From Aromatoleum petrolei (lineage in GTDB: Bacteria > Pseudomonadota > Gammaproteobacteria > Burkholderiales > Rhodocyclaceae), in NCBI RefSeq assembly GCF_017894385.1, contig NZ_CP059560.1, positions 4,286,501 through 4,350,500 of the forward strand: a stretch of DNA of 64,000 bases, read 5' to 3'. Made by a program: the position numbers and the translations under genes. Position 1 is the first letter of the stretch, and each line of letters begins with the position of its first letter. This document shows, piece after piece, positions 7,806-16,317 of the stretch. The notes below the pieces were generated by a model. The model was not told the origin of the DNA, ran no database searches, and saw only the letters and a program-made list of their open reading frames with translations.

Positions 7806-10487
7806 TTAGACGCTCATCGGGTTGGGCTTGGCGGGATCGAGGTTGTACTTCAGCAGGGCTGCGGCAACCTTGTCGCGCGGGATGAGGCCGTCGTCGGCGA
7901 GCGACTTCAGGGCGGCAACGGTGACCCAGTGGCGGTCGACTTCGAAGAAGTGGCGCAGCTTCTCGCGGGTGTCCGAGCGGCCGAAACCGTCGGTGCCGAG
8001 CGTCGTGTAGGTGCGCTTGACGAAGGGACGGATCTGCTCCGAGAACATGCGGATGTAGTCGGTCGCGGCGATCACCGGGCCGGTGGTGTCCTTCAGGCAC
8101 TTCTCGACGTGCGACAGGCGCGGCGCCTCCATCGGGTGCAGCATGTTCCAGCGCTCGGCGTCCTGACCGTCGCGGGCCAACTGGTTGAAGCTCGGGCAGC
8201 CCCAGATGTCGGCTTCGACGCCCCAGTCGTTCTTCAACAGGTCGGCCGCGGCGATGACTTCGCGGAAGATCGTGCCGGAACCCAGCAGCTGCACGCGCAG
8301 CTTGCCTTCGGCGCCCTTACGGAACGCGTACATGCCCTTGATGATGTCGGCCGCAGTGTCAGACCCTTCGCCGGCAGGCATCTCGGGATGCTCGTAGTTC
8401 TCGTTCATCACCGTGATGTAGTAGTACACGTCCTGCTGTTCGGCGAACATGCGGCGCATGCCGTCCTGCACGATGACGGCGACTTCGTACTGGAAGGTCG
8501 GGTCATAGCTGACGCAGTTCGGGATCATGTTGGCCATCACGAGGCTGTGGCCGTCCTCGTGCTGCAGGCCTTCGCCGTTCAGCGTCGTGCGGCCGGCGGT
8601 GCCGCCGATCAGGAAGCCGCGGGTACGCTGGTCCGCAGCCGCCCAGCACAGGTCCATCGTGCGCTGCAGGCCGAACATCGAATAGAAGATGTAGAACGGC
8701 ACCATCTGCACGCCATGCACCGAGTAGGCGGTGCCGGCGGCGATCCAGTCGGCCATCGCACCGGCTTCGTTGATGCCTTCCTGCAGCACCTGGCCGGTCT
8801 TCGATTCCTTGTAGAACATCAGCTGGTCATGGTCTTCCGGAACGTAGTTCTGGCCTTGCTGGTTCCAGATGCCGTACTGGCGGAACATGCCTTCCATGCC
8901 GAAGGTGCGCGACTCGTCCGGGACGATCGGCACGATGTGGCGGCCGATCTGCTTGTCCTTGAGCAGCGTGTTCATGATGCGCACGACCGCCATCGTCGTC
9001 GACAGCTCGCGGCCTTCGCCCGAAGCCTTCAGCAGCGCGGCGAAGTTTTCGAGCGCGGGCACGGCGAGCGGATCGGCCGTGCGGCGGCGCTGCGGCAGGA
9101 AGCCGCCGAGCGACATGCGCCGCTCCATCATGTACTTGTACTCGGGCGAATCCTCGGCGAACTTCAGGTAGGGCAGCTCGGCGAGCTTGTCGTCCGGCAC
9201 GGGGATGCCGAAGCGGTCGCGGAAGCGGCGGATCCCCTCTTCATCGAGCTTCTTCTGCTGGTGCGAGATGTTCATCGCCTCGCCGGCCTGGCCCATGCCG
9301 AAGCCCTTGACGGTCTTGGCGAGGATCAGCGTCGGGGCGCCCTTGTGCTCGACGGCGGCCTTGTAGGCCGAGAAGATCTTGAACAGATCGTGGCCGCCGC
9401 GGTTCAGGTGCCAGACCTCGTCGTCGGTCCAGTCGGCGACCATCGCCTTCAGTTCCGGCGTGTTGAAGAAGTGCTCGCGCACGTAGGCGCCGTTCTTCGC
9501 CTTGAAGGTCTGGTACTCGCCGTCGACGCATTCCATCATGCGCTTCTTCAGCAGCCCCTTGGTGTCGCGGGCGAGCAGGGCATCCCAGTGCGTACCCCAG
9601 ATCAGCTTGATGACGTTCCAGCCGGCGCCGCGGAACTCGGCTTCCAGTTCCTGGATGATCTTGCCGTTGCCGCGCACCGGGCCGTCCAGGCGCTGCAGAT
9701 TGCAGTTGATGACGAAGACCAGGTTGTCGAGCTTTTCACGCGCGGCCATGCCGATTGCGCCCAGCGATTCGACCTCGTCGGTCTCGCCGTCGCCGAGGAA
9801 GGCCCAGACCTTCCGGTCCTGCGCCTTGGCCATGTCACGGCTGTCCATGTACTTCATGAAGCGCGCGGCGTAGATCGCGCACAGGGGGCCGAGGCCCATC
9901 GACACCGTCGGGAACTGCCAGAAGTCCGGCATCAGCCAGGGGTGCGGATAGGACGAGATGCCCTTGCCGTCGACTTCCTGGCGGAAGTTGTCCATCTGCT
10001 CTTCGCTCAGGCGACCGAGCATGAAGGCGCGCGCATAGACGCCCGGGACCGAGTGGCCCTGGAAGAAGATCAGGTCGCCGCCGTGCTCTGCGCTCGGGGC
10101 GCGCCAGAAATGCGAGAAACCCACGTCATAGAGCGCTGCCGCCGACGCGAAGGAGGCGATGTGGCCGCCAACGTTCGTGTGTTTGTTCGCACGCACCACC
10201 ATCGCCATCGCATTCCAGCGGATGTACGAATGGAGCTTGATCTCCATGTCCGGGTTGCCCGGGTACTTCGGCTGCTGGCTGGCGGGGATGGTGTTGATGT
10301 ACTGGGTCGTCGCCGAATAGGGGATGTCGATCCCTTCTTCGCGGCCGGCTTCGATCAGCTTCTCGATCAGGAAATGCGCGCGGTCCTGGCCTTCATTGGC
10401 GACGACGGCCTGGAGGGCGTCCAGCCATTCCTGCGTCTCGATCGTGTCCGGGTCCGTCTGCAGCGTTACGTTGGGTGTCGCGGCCAT
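7806..10487 (-). CDS. aceE: Pyruvate dehydrogenase E1 component, homodimeric
   Basis: This 893-residue thiamine-diphosphate enzyme decarboxylates pyruvate and acetylates E2. The cofactor-binding motif GDGETDE is near residue 228, and the length is typical of the single-chain AceE of gammaproteobacteria and betaproteobacteria (about 890). The start at 10487 (MAATPNVTLQ) follows a GGAGA ribosome binding site. It is first in the aceE-aceF-lpdA operon and has a promoter-like sequence about 110 bp upstream. No PdhR-type regulator is adjacent. A separate E1-alpha gene of the heterotetrameric type begins at the far end of the window, so the genome seems to have two routes of this kind. Confidence 0.97.
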   Translation of the reverse strand: MAATPNVTLQTDPDTIETQEWLDALQAVVANEGQDRAHFLIEKLIEAGREEGIDIPYSATTQYINTIPASQQPKYPGNPDMEIKLHSYIRWNAMAMVVRANKHTNVGGHIASFASAAALYDVGFSHFWRAPSAEHGGDLIFFQGHSVPGVYARAFMLGRLSEEQMDNFRQEVDGKGISSYPHPWLMPDFWQFPTVSMGLGPLCAIYAARFMKYMDSRDMAKAQDRKVWAFLGDGETDEVESLGAIGMAAREKLDNLVFVINCNLQRLDGPVRGNGKIIQELEAEFRGAGWNVIKLIWGTHWDALLARDTKGLLKKRMMECVDGEYQTFKAKNGAYVREHFFNTPELKAMVADWTDDEVWHLNRGGHDLFKIFSAYKAAVEHKGAPTLILAKTVKGFGMGQAGEAMNISHQQKKLDEEGIRRFRDRFGIPVPDDKLAELPYLKFAEDSPEYKYMMERRMSLGGFLPQRRRTADPLAVPALENFAALLKASGEGRELSTTMAVVRIMNTLLKDKQIGRHIVPIVPDESRTFGMEGMFRQYGIWNQQGQNYVPEDHDQLMFYKESKTGQVLQEGINEAGAMADWIAAGTAYSVHGVQMVPFYIFYSMFGLQRTMDLCWAAADQRTRGFLIGGTAGRTTLNGEGLQHEDGHSLVMANMIPNCVSYDPTFQYEVAVIVQDGMRRMFAEQQDVYYYITVMNENYEHPEMPAGEGSDTAADIIKGMYAFRKGAEGKLRVQLLGSGTIFREVIAAADLLKNDWGVEADIWGCPSFNQLARDGQDAERWNMLHPMEAPRLSHVEKCLKDTTGPVIAATDYIRMFSEQIRPFVKRTYTTLGTDGFGRSDTREKLRHFFEVDRHWVTVAALKSLADDGLIPRDKVAAALLKYNLDPAKPNPMSV

Positions 10488-10595
10488 GCTCTGTCTCCGT
10501 ATGTTGAGCTTCGCGGTTGGCGAATCCGCCCTTGATAGGTGGTTCGGGTCGAATCCGTGAGGTGCCGGTCGAGGTCGTCGAGCAGCATTTTTCGC

Positions 10596-10624
10596 ATTCT
10601 AAAACGAGATTTCAGGATGTGCAA
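10596..10624 (-). promoter_or_regulatory. Possible sigma-70 promoter of the aceEF-lpdA operon
   Basis: On the minus strand TTGCAC and TAGAAT are separated by 17 bases, giving a near-consensus -10 and a weak -35 about 110 bp upstream of aceE. The rest of the gap at 10488-10845 holds no gene: an untranslated leader on this side and the terminator of the next gene at the far end. Confidence 0.4.
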
Positions 10625-10771
10625 TCATCTCCGATGCTCATTTCGGGCAGGGAAACGGGCATGCGGAAAGCACGGCAAAAGCCGCAGCGCGAGCGGCCTC
10701 TGGCGCGATCGTCGGGGCGGTGGCGGGACGTGTGCAGCGGGGAACAGGTGATCCGCCCAGCTGGGGGCGGG

Positions 10772-10820
10772 AAAAAAATCGGCCGGGAGAAAGGGAGGGA
10801 GAGGAAGATCTCCCGGCCGA
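10772..10820 (-). terminator. Strong intrinsic terminator after the ABC binding-protein gene
   Basis: TCGGCCGGGAGA (10779-10790) and TCTCCCGGCCGA (10809-10820) form a perfect 12-bp stem around an 18-base purine-rich loop. On the minus strand it is followed by a run of seven T. It lies 26 bp past the stop of the gene at 10846-12024. Confidence 0.8.
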
Positions 10821-10845
10821 TTCGGAAAGCGGAATGCTGAGGGGG

Positions 10846-12024
10846 CTAGCGGCCCGATGCCCTGCGACGGTCTTCATCGTAGGCAAATACCACGCGTCCG
10901 TCGCGAACCTCGCCCATGAAAATATCATGAACGCTGGTAATCGTCTCGTGGCGGTCCTTCGAAAAGGGGGTGCGATACGTCATGACCACGCCCTCGATCT
11001 TCTCGTTGAGGTTCTCCAGCGCCTCGCGGACGCGGTCGCCATCGGTGGTGCCTGCCTGGCGGATCGCTGCGGCGAGCAGAAGAAGAGAATCATACCCCTG
11101 AGCGGCGGCGGGTGGGACAGGAATGCGCGCGCTGCCGGTCGATTCGCGCCATGCCTCGATGAAGGCCTTGCGCCGGCTGCTCGTCGGCTCCGGGATGAAT
11201 GTCTGCGGCATGCGTGCACCTTCTGCGTTGGGGCCGGCGTTGTCGATGAAGTTCGACATCGCCAGGGTCCAGCTGCCGATCAGCGGCACCCGCCAATTGA
11301 TGCGTGCCATGCCGTTGGCGATCTGCGCGAGCTCGGGCCCGATGCCGTAGGTCAGGATCGCTTCCGCGCCGGCCTCGCGCGCCCGGCGCAGCGGCATCGT
11401 CATGTCGGTCTGCTGCAGGTTGAAGCGTTCGACCGCGACCGGCTTCAGGTTGCGCTCGGCGAGCGTGCGTTCGAGATCCTCGCGCCCGAGCTGGCCGTAG
11501 TTCGTCGCGTCATGGAAGATCGCGACGCGCTTCAGCCCGCGCCGCTCGACGGCTTCGCTGACGATCATCGCCGCCTGTATCGTGTCGTTTGCCGAGATGC
11601 GAAAAACGAAATTGTCCGGATGCTGCGGGGGCAGGAATTGCCGGGTCACGATCGAGCCAGTGGCGACCGAGGTGATGATGGGGATGCGCGCCTCCTGGTA
11701 GAAGCGCTGGCTCGCGAGGGCGACACCGGTGTTGACGATACCCAGTCCTGCGACGACATGATGCTTGTTGATGAGCTCCTGCACCACTTGGGCGCCGCGT
11801 TCATTGCGCGCTTCGTCGTCGCGCTCGATGAGTTCGATCTGCCGGCCGAGGACGCCGCCTTTCGCGTTCAGCTCGGCGGCGGCGATGCGAATACCTTCGC
11901 GCATGGAGATCCCCATCGGGCTCGATCCGCCCGTGAACGGCCCGGATACCCCGATGCGTATGGGGTCGGCCGCGAGTGTGGGCAGGGCGAGGAGACACAG
12001 CAGTGCGAGGAGCAGGCGCAGCAC
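10846..12024 (-). CDS. Branched-chain amino acid type ABC transporter substrate-binding protein
   Basis: This 392-residue periplasmic binding protein of the LivK/Peripla_BP_6 type has a Sec signal peptide (MLRLLLALLCLLALPTLAA, cleavage after about residue 19). The mature protein begins with IRIGVSGPFTGGSSPMG, typical of the family, and contains SANDTIQAAMIVSEA and YGPELAQ-like ligand-cleft segments. No permease or ATPase gene is adjacent. It is divergent from a sensor kinase with a periplasmic domain, so it may act as a ligand receptor for that kinase rather than in uptake; this is inference. Substrates of this family include amino acids, amides, urea and aromatic acids. Confidence 0.85.
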   Translation of the reverse strand: MLRLLLALLCLLALPTLAADPIRIGVSGPFTGGSSPMGISMREGIRIAAAELNAKGGVLGRQIELIERDDEARNERGAQVVQELINKHHVVAGLGIVNTGVALASQRFYQEARIPIITSVATGSIVTRQFLPPQHPDNFVFRISANDTIQAAMIVSEAVERRGLKRVAIFHDATNYGQLGREDLERTLAERNLKPVAVERFNLQQTDMTMPLRRAREAGAEAILTYGIGPELAQIANGMARINWRVPLIGSWTLAMSNFIDNAGPNAEGARMPQTFIPEPTSSRRKAFIEAWRESTGSARIPVPPAAAQGYDSLLLLAAAIRQAGTTDGDRVREALENLNEKIEGVVMTYRTPFSKDRHETITSVHDIFMGEVRDGRVVFAYDEDRRRASGR

Positions 12025-12246
12025 GCGGAAATCTCACATCAGATGGGAAGGCCAACAATGTACGTGGGGGGGCGGTCGGGCAGAATTGGCGAAAACCCCA
12101 AGCGCACCGCCGGTGCTCCCCTTTAGGGGAAAACCCGACTGACGCCGCCGCGCCGCCGCCATGACAATTGCGGCGGTCCGCACCGCTTGCGCAGATGCGC
12201 GTTTGTGCTGCCTGTCGCCCCATCCTGCCGCCCGTTTTGCACTCCG

Positions 12247-14958
12247 ATGTCCGACCCCATCGATTCCGTCCGCCATGCACGGACCCGCCTGTACTGGACC
12301 GCTCCCTACGTGGCGGTGGGTGTCTTCGCGCTCACGATGTTGGGTCTTGTCTGGCTGTTGCAGTTGCGCGATGCGGAAACGCAACGCAATGCGGTTGCGC
12401 GCGACGTGCAGTGGGCCGAGCAGACGATGCGCCTGCACATGCAGGGCACCGAGGAGTTCCTCAACCAGCTCGCCCGCGACCTTGCCGTGTCGGCGCTCGA
12501 CCAGAACGGCTTCCAGGTGCGCGCCAACCAGCACATCGCCAACAACGGCGAACTCGTGAACGTCGTGTGGGTCGGCCCGGAAGAGCTGGTGCGCTGGACT
12601 GCGCCCTTCGATACCACCGACTGGCTGACCGGCGATGCGTTGTCGCGTATCCAGGCAACCGCGATGTATCGCGCGCGCGACACAGGGCATGCGACCTACG
12701 GCGAGGCCTATCAGACGCCTGGAAAGCGCTACGTGCTGGATGTGTTCGTCCCGGTGCGCCACGGGCGCGAGTTCCTGGGGGCAGTCGTCGGTGTGTACTC
12801 GATCGAGCGTGTGCTGCAGTACCTCGTGCCCAGCTGGTTTGGCGAGAAGTACCATCTTGCGCTGATCGGCCCGCAGGGCGAGACGCTGGCGGTCAATTCA
12901 AGCGTCGTGGACCTCGATCAGTCGATTTCCTATTCGATTCCGCTCGACCCCCCGGGTACCGGCCTGGTGCTGCGTGCAACTGCATTCCGCACCCCCAGCC
13001 AGCTGCCGCAGGCCCTGCCGACGGCGATGATCGTCGGCTTGTCCGTGATCGTGTTGTGGACCCTGTGGCTGCTGCGATCGCACGTGCAACGCCGCGTGCG
13101 CGTGGAGAAGGAACGCGACCGGCTGTTCAACCTGTCGCTCGACCTGCTGTGCATCGTCGGCCTCGACGGCGTGTTCCGGCGCGCGAATCCGGCGTTCGAG
13201 CGCATCCTCGGCTATCTGCCGGACGAACTGCCCGGGCGAGGGCTGCTCGATCTCGTGCATGCCGACGACGTTCCCTTCGCCGTCGAGCAGATGCGCCGGC
13301 TCGCGGACGGCCAGCCGGTGAGCTTCGAGATCCGCTGCCGTTGCGCCGACGGCAGCTTCCGCTGGCTGGACTGGAGCATCAATCCGGTGCGCGAGGAAAA
13401 GCTGGTGTATGCCGTCGCGCACGACATCACCGGCCGCAAGGCGGGCGAGGAGGCATTGCGCGCGGAGTCGGCCTTCCGCAAGGCGATGGAAGAGTCGGTG
13501 ATGACCGGCATGCGCGCCATCGACCTCACGGGCCGGATCATCTATGTGAACTCCGCCTTCTGCCGCATGGTCGGCTTCGAAGAGGAGGAACTCCTCGGCG
13601 CCACGCGTCCCTTCCCCTACTGGGCGCCCGAGGAGCTCGATGTCTGCAGCCACAACCTCGATCTGACCCTGCTGGGCCGGGCGCCGCCGAGCGGCTTCGA
13701 GATGCACATCCGGCGCAAGAACGGCGAGCGCATCGACGCACGCTTCTACCTGTCGCCACTGATCGACGCCAATGGCGTGCAGACGGGCTGGATGGCCTCG
13801 GTCACCGACATCACCGAGCCGAAGCGCATCCGTGCCGCGCTGGAGGCCGCGCACGAGCGTTTCGAGGCGGTGATCGACGGCCTCGAGGCGGCGGTGTTCG
13901 TGGCCGATGCGCGTACCGACGAGATCCTGTTCGCCAACCGCGCCTTCAAGAACATCCATGGCTTCGATGCCGTCGGGCGGACGGTGCGCGTCGTCGCCGT
14001 GCCGCAGCCCGAGCGCGGCGATTACCCGGTCGATCCGCGTGGCCTGACCGCCGCCGACCTGCCGCGCGAACTCTTCGACGGCGAACTGCAGCATCCGCTC
14101 TCCGGCCGCTGGTATCACGTGCGCGAACACGCGACACGCTGGGTGGATGGGCGCGTCGTGCGCATGGGCATCGCCACCGACATCACCGAACGCAAGCAGA
14201 CTGCAGAAGTCTCGCGCCAGCAGGCCGAGCGCCTGCAGCGCACCTCGCGTCTGATCACGATGGGCGAGATGGCGTCCACGCTCGCGCACGAGCTCAACCA
14301 GCCGCTGTCGGCGATCGCCAACTACTGCATGGGCTGCGTGACGCGCATCCAGTCCGGCAGCGCGCGTGAGGAGGATCTGCTGGCGGCGATGCAGAAGGCG
14401 AGTTTCCAGGCCGAGCGCGCCGGCAAGATCATCCGCCGCATTCGCGAGTTCGTGAAGAAGAGCGAGCCGCGCCGCAGCGCGGTGCAAATTTCGGACGTGC
14501 TGGACGACGCGATCGGTTTCGCCGAGATCGACGCCCGGCGTGTGAGTTCGCGTATCGTGTCGGAGGTGGCGCCCGACCTGCCGGCAGTGTTTGCCGACCG
14601 CATCATGATCGAGCAGGTCGTCCTGAACCTGATCAAGAACGGCGTCGACGCGATGGCCGACCTGCCGTCCGAGCAGCGCGTGCTGACGGTGCGCGCGCGC
14701 GCGCTGGGGCCGCGGGCGGTGGAAGTGGCCGTGATCGACCGTGGGCACGGCATTGGTGACGAGGAGCGCAGCCACCTGTTCACACCCTTCTACACGACCA
14801 AGTCGGAAGGCATGGGCATGGGACTCAACATCTGCCGCTCGATCATCGAGTTTCATGACGGGCGATTGATTGTGGACTCCAATCCGGAAGGGGGTACCAT
14901 CTTTTCGTTCACCTTGCCTACAGAGTTCGCCAGTGACCGCACCGTCCGCCGCACCTGA
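12247..14958 (+). CDS. Membrane sensor histidine kinase with three PAS domains
   Basis: This 903-residue kinase has TM1 at about residues 17-37, a periplasmic sensor domain at about 40-255, and TM2 at about 258-280. Three cytoplasmic PAS domains lie at about 295-410, 415-530 and 535-660. The phosphoacceptor helix contains TLAHELNQPLSAIANY (His681). The ATPase domain has the N box (LNLIKNGVDAM) and glycine boxes (DRGHGIG, GMGMGLNICRSII). The H box and domain order match the FixL/DctS/TodS-like family. I chose the ATG at 12247; an in-frame upstream start at 12187 gives an implausible Cys-rich leader. The gene overlaps the response regulator gene by 26 bp. Confidence 0.9.
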   Translation: MSDPIDSVRHARTRLYWTAPYVAVGVFALTMLGLVWLLQLRDAETQRNAVARDVQWAEQTMRLHMQGTEEFLNQLARDLAVSALDQNGFQVRANQHIANNGELVNVVWVGPEELVRWTAPFDTTDWLTGDALSRIQATAMYRARDTGHATYGEAYQTPGKRYVLDVFVPVRHGREFLGAVVGVYSIERVLQYLVPSWFGEKYHLALIGPQGETLAVNSSVVDLDQSISYSIPLDPPGTGLVLRATAFRTPSQLPQALPTAMIVGLSVIVLWTLWLLRSHVQRRVRVEKERDRLFNLSLDLLCIVGLDGVFRRANPAFERILGYLPDELPGRGLLDLVHADDVPFAVEQMRRLADGQPVSFEIRCRCADGSFRWLDWSINPVREEKLVYAVAHDITGRKAGEEALRAESAFRKAMEESVMTGMRAIDLTGRIIYVNSAFCRMVGFEEEELLGATRPFPYWAPEELDVCSHNLDLTLLGRAPPSGFEMHIRRKNGERIDARFYLSPLIDANGVQTGWMASVTDITEPKRIRAALEAAHERFEAVIDGLEAAVFVADARTDEILFANRAFKNIHGFDAVGRTVRVVAVPQPERGDYPVDPRGLTAADLPRELFDGELQHPLSGRWYHVREHATRWVDGRVVRMGIATDITERKQTAEVSRQQAERLQRTSRLITMGEMASTLAHELNQPLSAIANYCMGCVTRIQSGSAREEDLLAAMQKASFQAERAGKIIRRIREFVKKSEPRRSAVQISDVLDDAIGFAEIDARRVSSRIVSEVAPDLPAVFADRIMIEQVVLNLIKNGVDAMADLPSEQRVLTVRARALGPRAVEVAVIDRGHGIGDEERSHLFTPFYTTKSEGMGMGLNICRSIIEFHDGRLIVDSNPEGGTIFSFTLPTEFASDRTVRRT

Positions 14959-15568
14959 ACAATGCATCTACGTCATCGACGACGACGAAGCCCTGCGCGA
15001 TTCGCTCGTGTGGCTGCTCGAATCGAGCGGCTATTGCGTGCAGGCATGGGAATCCGCCGAAAGCTTCCTGCGCGACTACCTGCCGACGATGACAGGTTGC
15101 GTCGTGCTCGACGTGCGCATGCCCGGCATGAGCGGGCTGGAACTCTTCGAGGAGCTCAAGCGCCGGCACTTCACGCTGCCAGTGATTTTCATCACCGGCC
15201 ATGGTGACGTGCCGATGGCAGTATCGGCGGTGAAAAAAGGCGCCGTCGATTTCATCGAGAAGCCGTTCAGCGAGCGCGACATGCTGAGCCTGATCTCGGA
15301 ATGTCTTGCGGCCGAGCAGCAGAGCCGCGACAAGCGGCAGCTCGAGGCCGACACCGCACGGCGCCTCATGCACCTCACGCAGCGCGAGCGAGAGGTGCTG
15401 GATCTCATCATCGCGGGCAAGCTCAACAAGCAGATCGCCGACGTGCTCGGCATCAGCATCAAGACGGTGGAAGTGCACCGGGCACGCGTGATGGAGAAGA
15501 TGGAGGCCAACTCGCTGGCCGAACTCGTGCAGAACGTGCTGGCGGTGCCCGGAGGTGGCGGCCGCTGA
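14933..15568 (+). CDS. FixJ/NarL-type response regulator
   Basis: This 211-residue regulator has a receiver domain at about residues 9-125. The acidic pocket is DDDE, the phosphorylated Asp60 is in VVLDVRMPGMSG, and the switch lysine is in EKPFSE. A C-terminal LuxR-type helix-turn-helix lies at about 143-205 (LTQREREVLDLI, ADVLGISIKTVEVHR). This is the partner of the upstream kinase. The GTG start at 14933 lies inside the kinase reading frame, indicating translational coupling. Likely targets are the flanking binding-protein gene and cytochrome gene, by position only. FixJ, TtrR and StyR belong to the same family. Confidence 0.9.
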   Translation: MTAPSAAPEQCIYVIDDDEALRDSLVWLLESSGYCVQAWESAESFLRDYLPTMTGCVVLDVRMPGMSGLELFEELKRRHFTLPVIFITGHGDVPMAVSAVKKGAVDFIEKPFSERDMLSLISECLAAEQQSRDKRQLEADTARRLMHLTQREREVLDLIIAGKLNKQIADVLGISIKTVEVHRARVMEKMEANSLAELVQNVLAVPGGGGR

Positions 15569-15596
15569 TGGATGTGCTGCCGTTGCAGGAGGAGTC

Positions 15597-16196
15597 ATGG
15601 GCGTCGGGAAGTGTCTGGTTGCAAGCCTCGTACTCGGGTGCATGGCCCCGGCCGTCGCGGCCCCCGACCGTCCCGTGGAGCAACTGGTGCGCGAGCGCTG
15701 TCGCAAGTGCCACGGCACGAACGGCCTGAGCGGCGAGGCCGAGTTTCCCAAGCTTGCGGGGCAGGACGTCGAATACCTCACCCGGCAGATGGCCAACTTC
15801 AAGACCGGGGTGCGCACCAGCAAGCGCATGAAGCAGCGCGTCAAAGACCTCTCCGGCGGCGAAATGCGTGCGCTGGCCGAATATTTCAGCGCCAAGCCGA
15901 TCGTGCCGGAGCAGGGCGCCGACCCGGTGCAGGTCGATGCCGGTCGCCACATCTATTATTCGGGCATCCCGGCGAAAGGCGTCACGGCCTGCACCACCTG
16001 CCACGGACCGCAGGGCCGCGGGGCGATGTACCTGCCGCGCCTCGCCGGGCAGCATGCGCAGTATCTTGGCTCGCAGTTGCGCGCCTTCCGGGAACATTCC
16101 CGCACCTCACCCAACATGGTCATGCACACGGTGGTGGAGAACATCGCCGACGCCGAGATCGAGGCCGTCGCGAAGTTTCTCAGCGTGATGGAGTGA
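15597..16196 (+). CDS. Di-heme cytochrome c (c4-like)
   Basis: This 199-residue periplasmic electron carrier has a signal peptide (MGVGKCLVASLVLGCMAPAVAA). It has two CXXCH heme-binding motifs, CRKCH at about residue 35 and CTTCH at about residue 132, in two halves of similar layout. Candidate axial methionines lie after each motif. The layout fits the c4 family, which delivers electrons to terminal oxidases or reductases. The ATG at 15597 has the ribosome binding site AGGAGGAG. It begins 28 bp after the response regulator gene, so the two-component system and cytochrome probably form one transcription unit. Confidence 0.88.
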   Translation: MGVGKCLVASLVLGCMAPAVAAPDRPVEQLVRERCRKCHGTNGLSGEAEFPKLAGQDVEYLTRQMANFKTGVRTSKRMKQRVKDLSGGEMRALAEYFSAKPIVPEQGADPVQVDAGRHIYYSGIPAKGVTACTTCHGPQGRGAMYLPRLAGQHAQYLGSQLRAFREHSRTSPNMVMHTVVENIADAEIEAVAKFLSVME

Positions 16197-16238
16197 AAGC
16201 CGTCGGCGGGCCTGCCGCCGATCATTGTGGTTCGTCTC

Positions 16239-16265
16239 TCAAGTTTGGGTACCTACACCCGTTAA
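16239..16265 (+). promoter_or_regulatory. Sigma-28 (FliA) type promoter of the chemoreceptor gene
   Basis: TCAAGTTT, 11 bases, CCCGTTAA: 7/8 and 6/8 against the FliA consensus with exact spacing. Its -10 half ends in CCGTTAA, as does that of the fliC promoter. It is about 55 bp upstream of the GTG start. Confidence 0.65.
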
Positions 16266-16317
16266 TGGTCCTTATTACATTAATATTTGCGGCCATTAAA
16301 ATTCGAGGGGGTAGTTT

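Noticed and set aside
7023..10535. 1170-codon open frame antisense to aceE
   Set aside because: Same reason: a shadow of a high-GC gene with biased third positions, no family motifs.
12898..14967. 689-codon frame antisense to the sensor kinase
   Set aside because: The plus strand encodes clear PAS and kinase motifs; the antisense frame has none.
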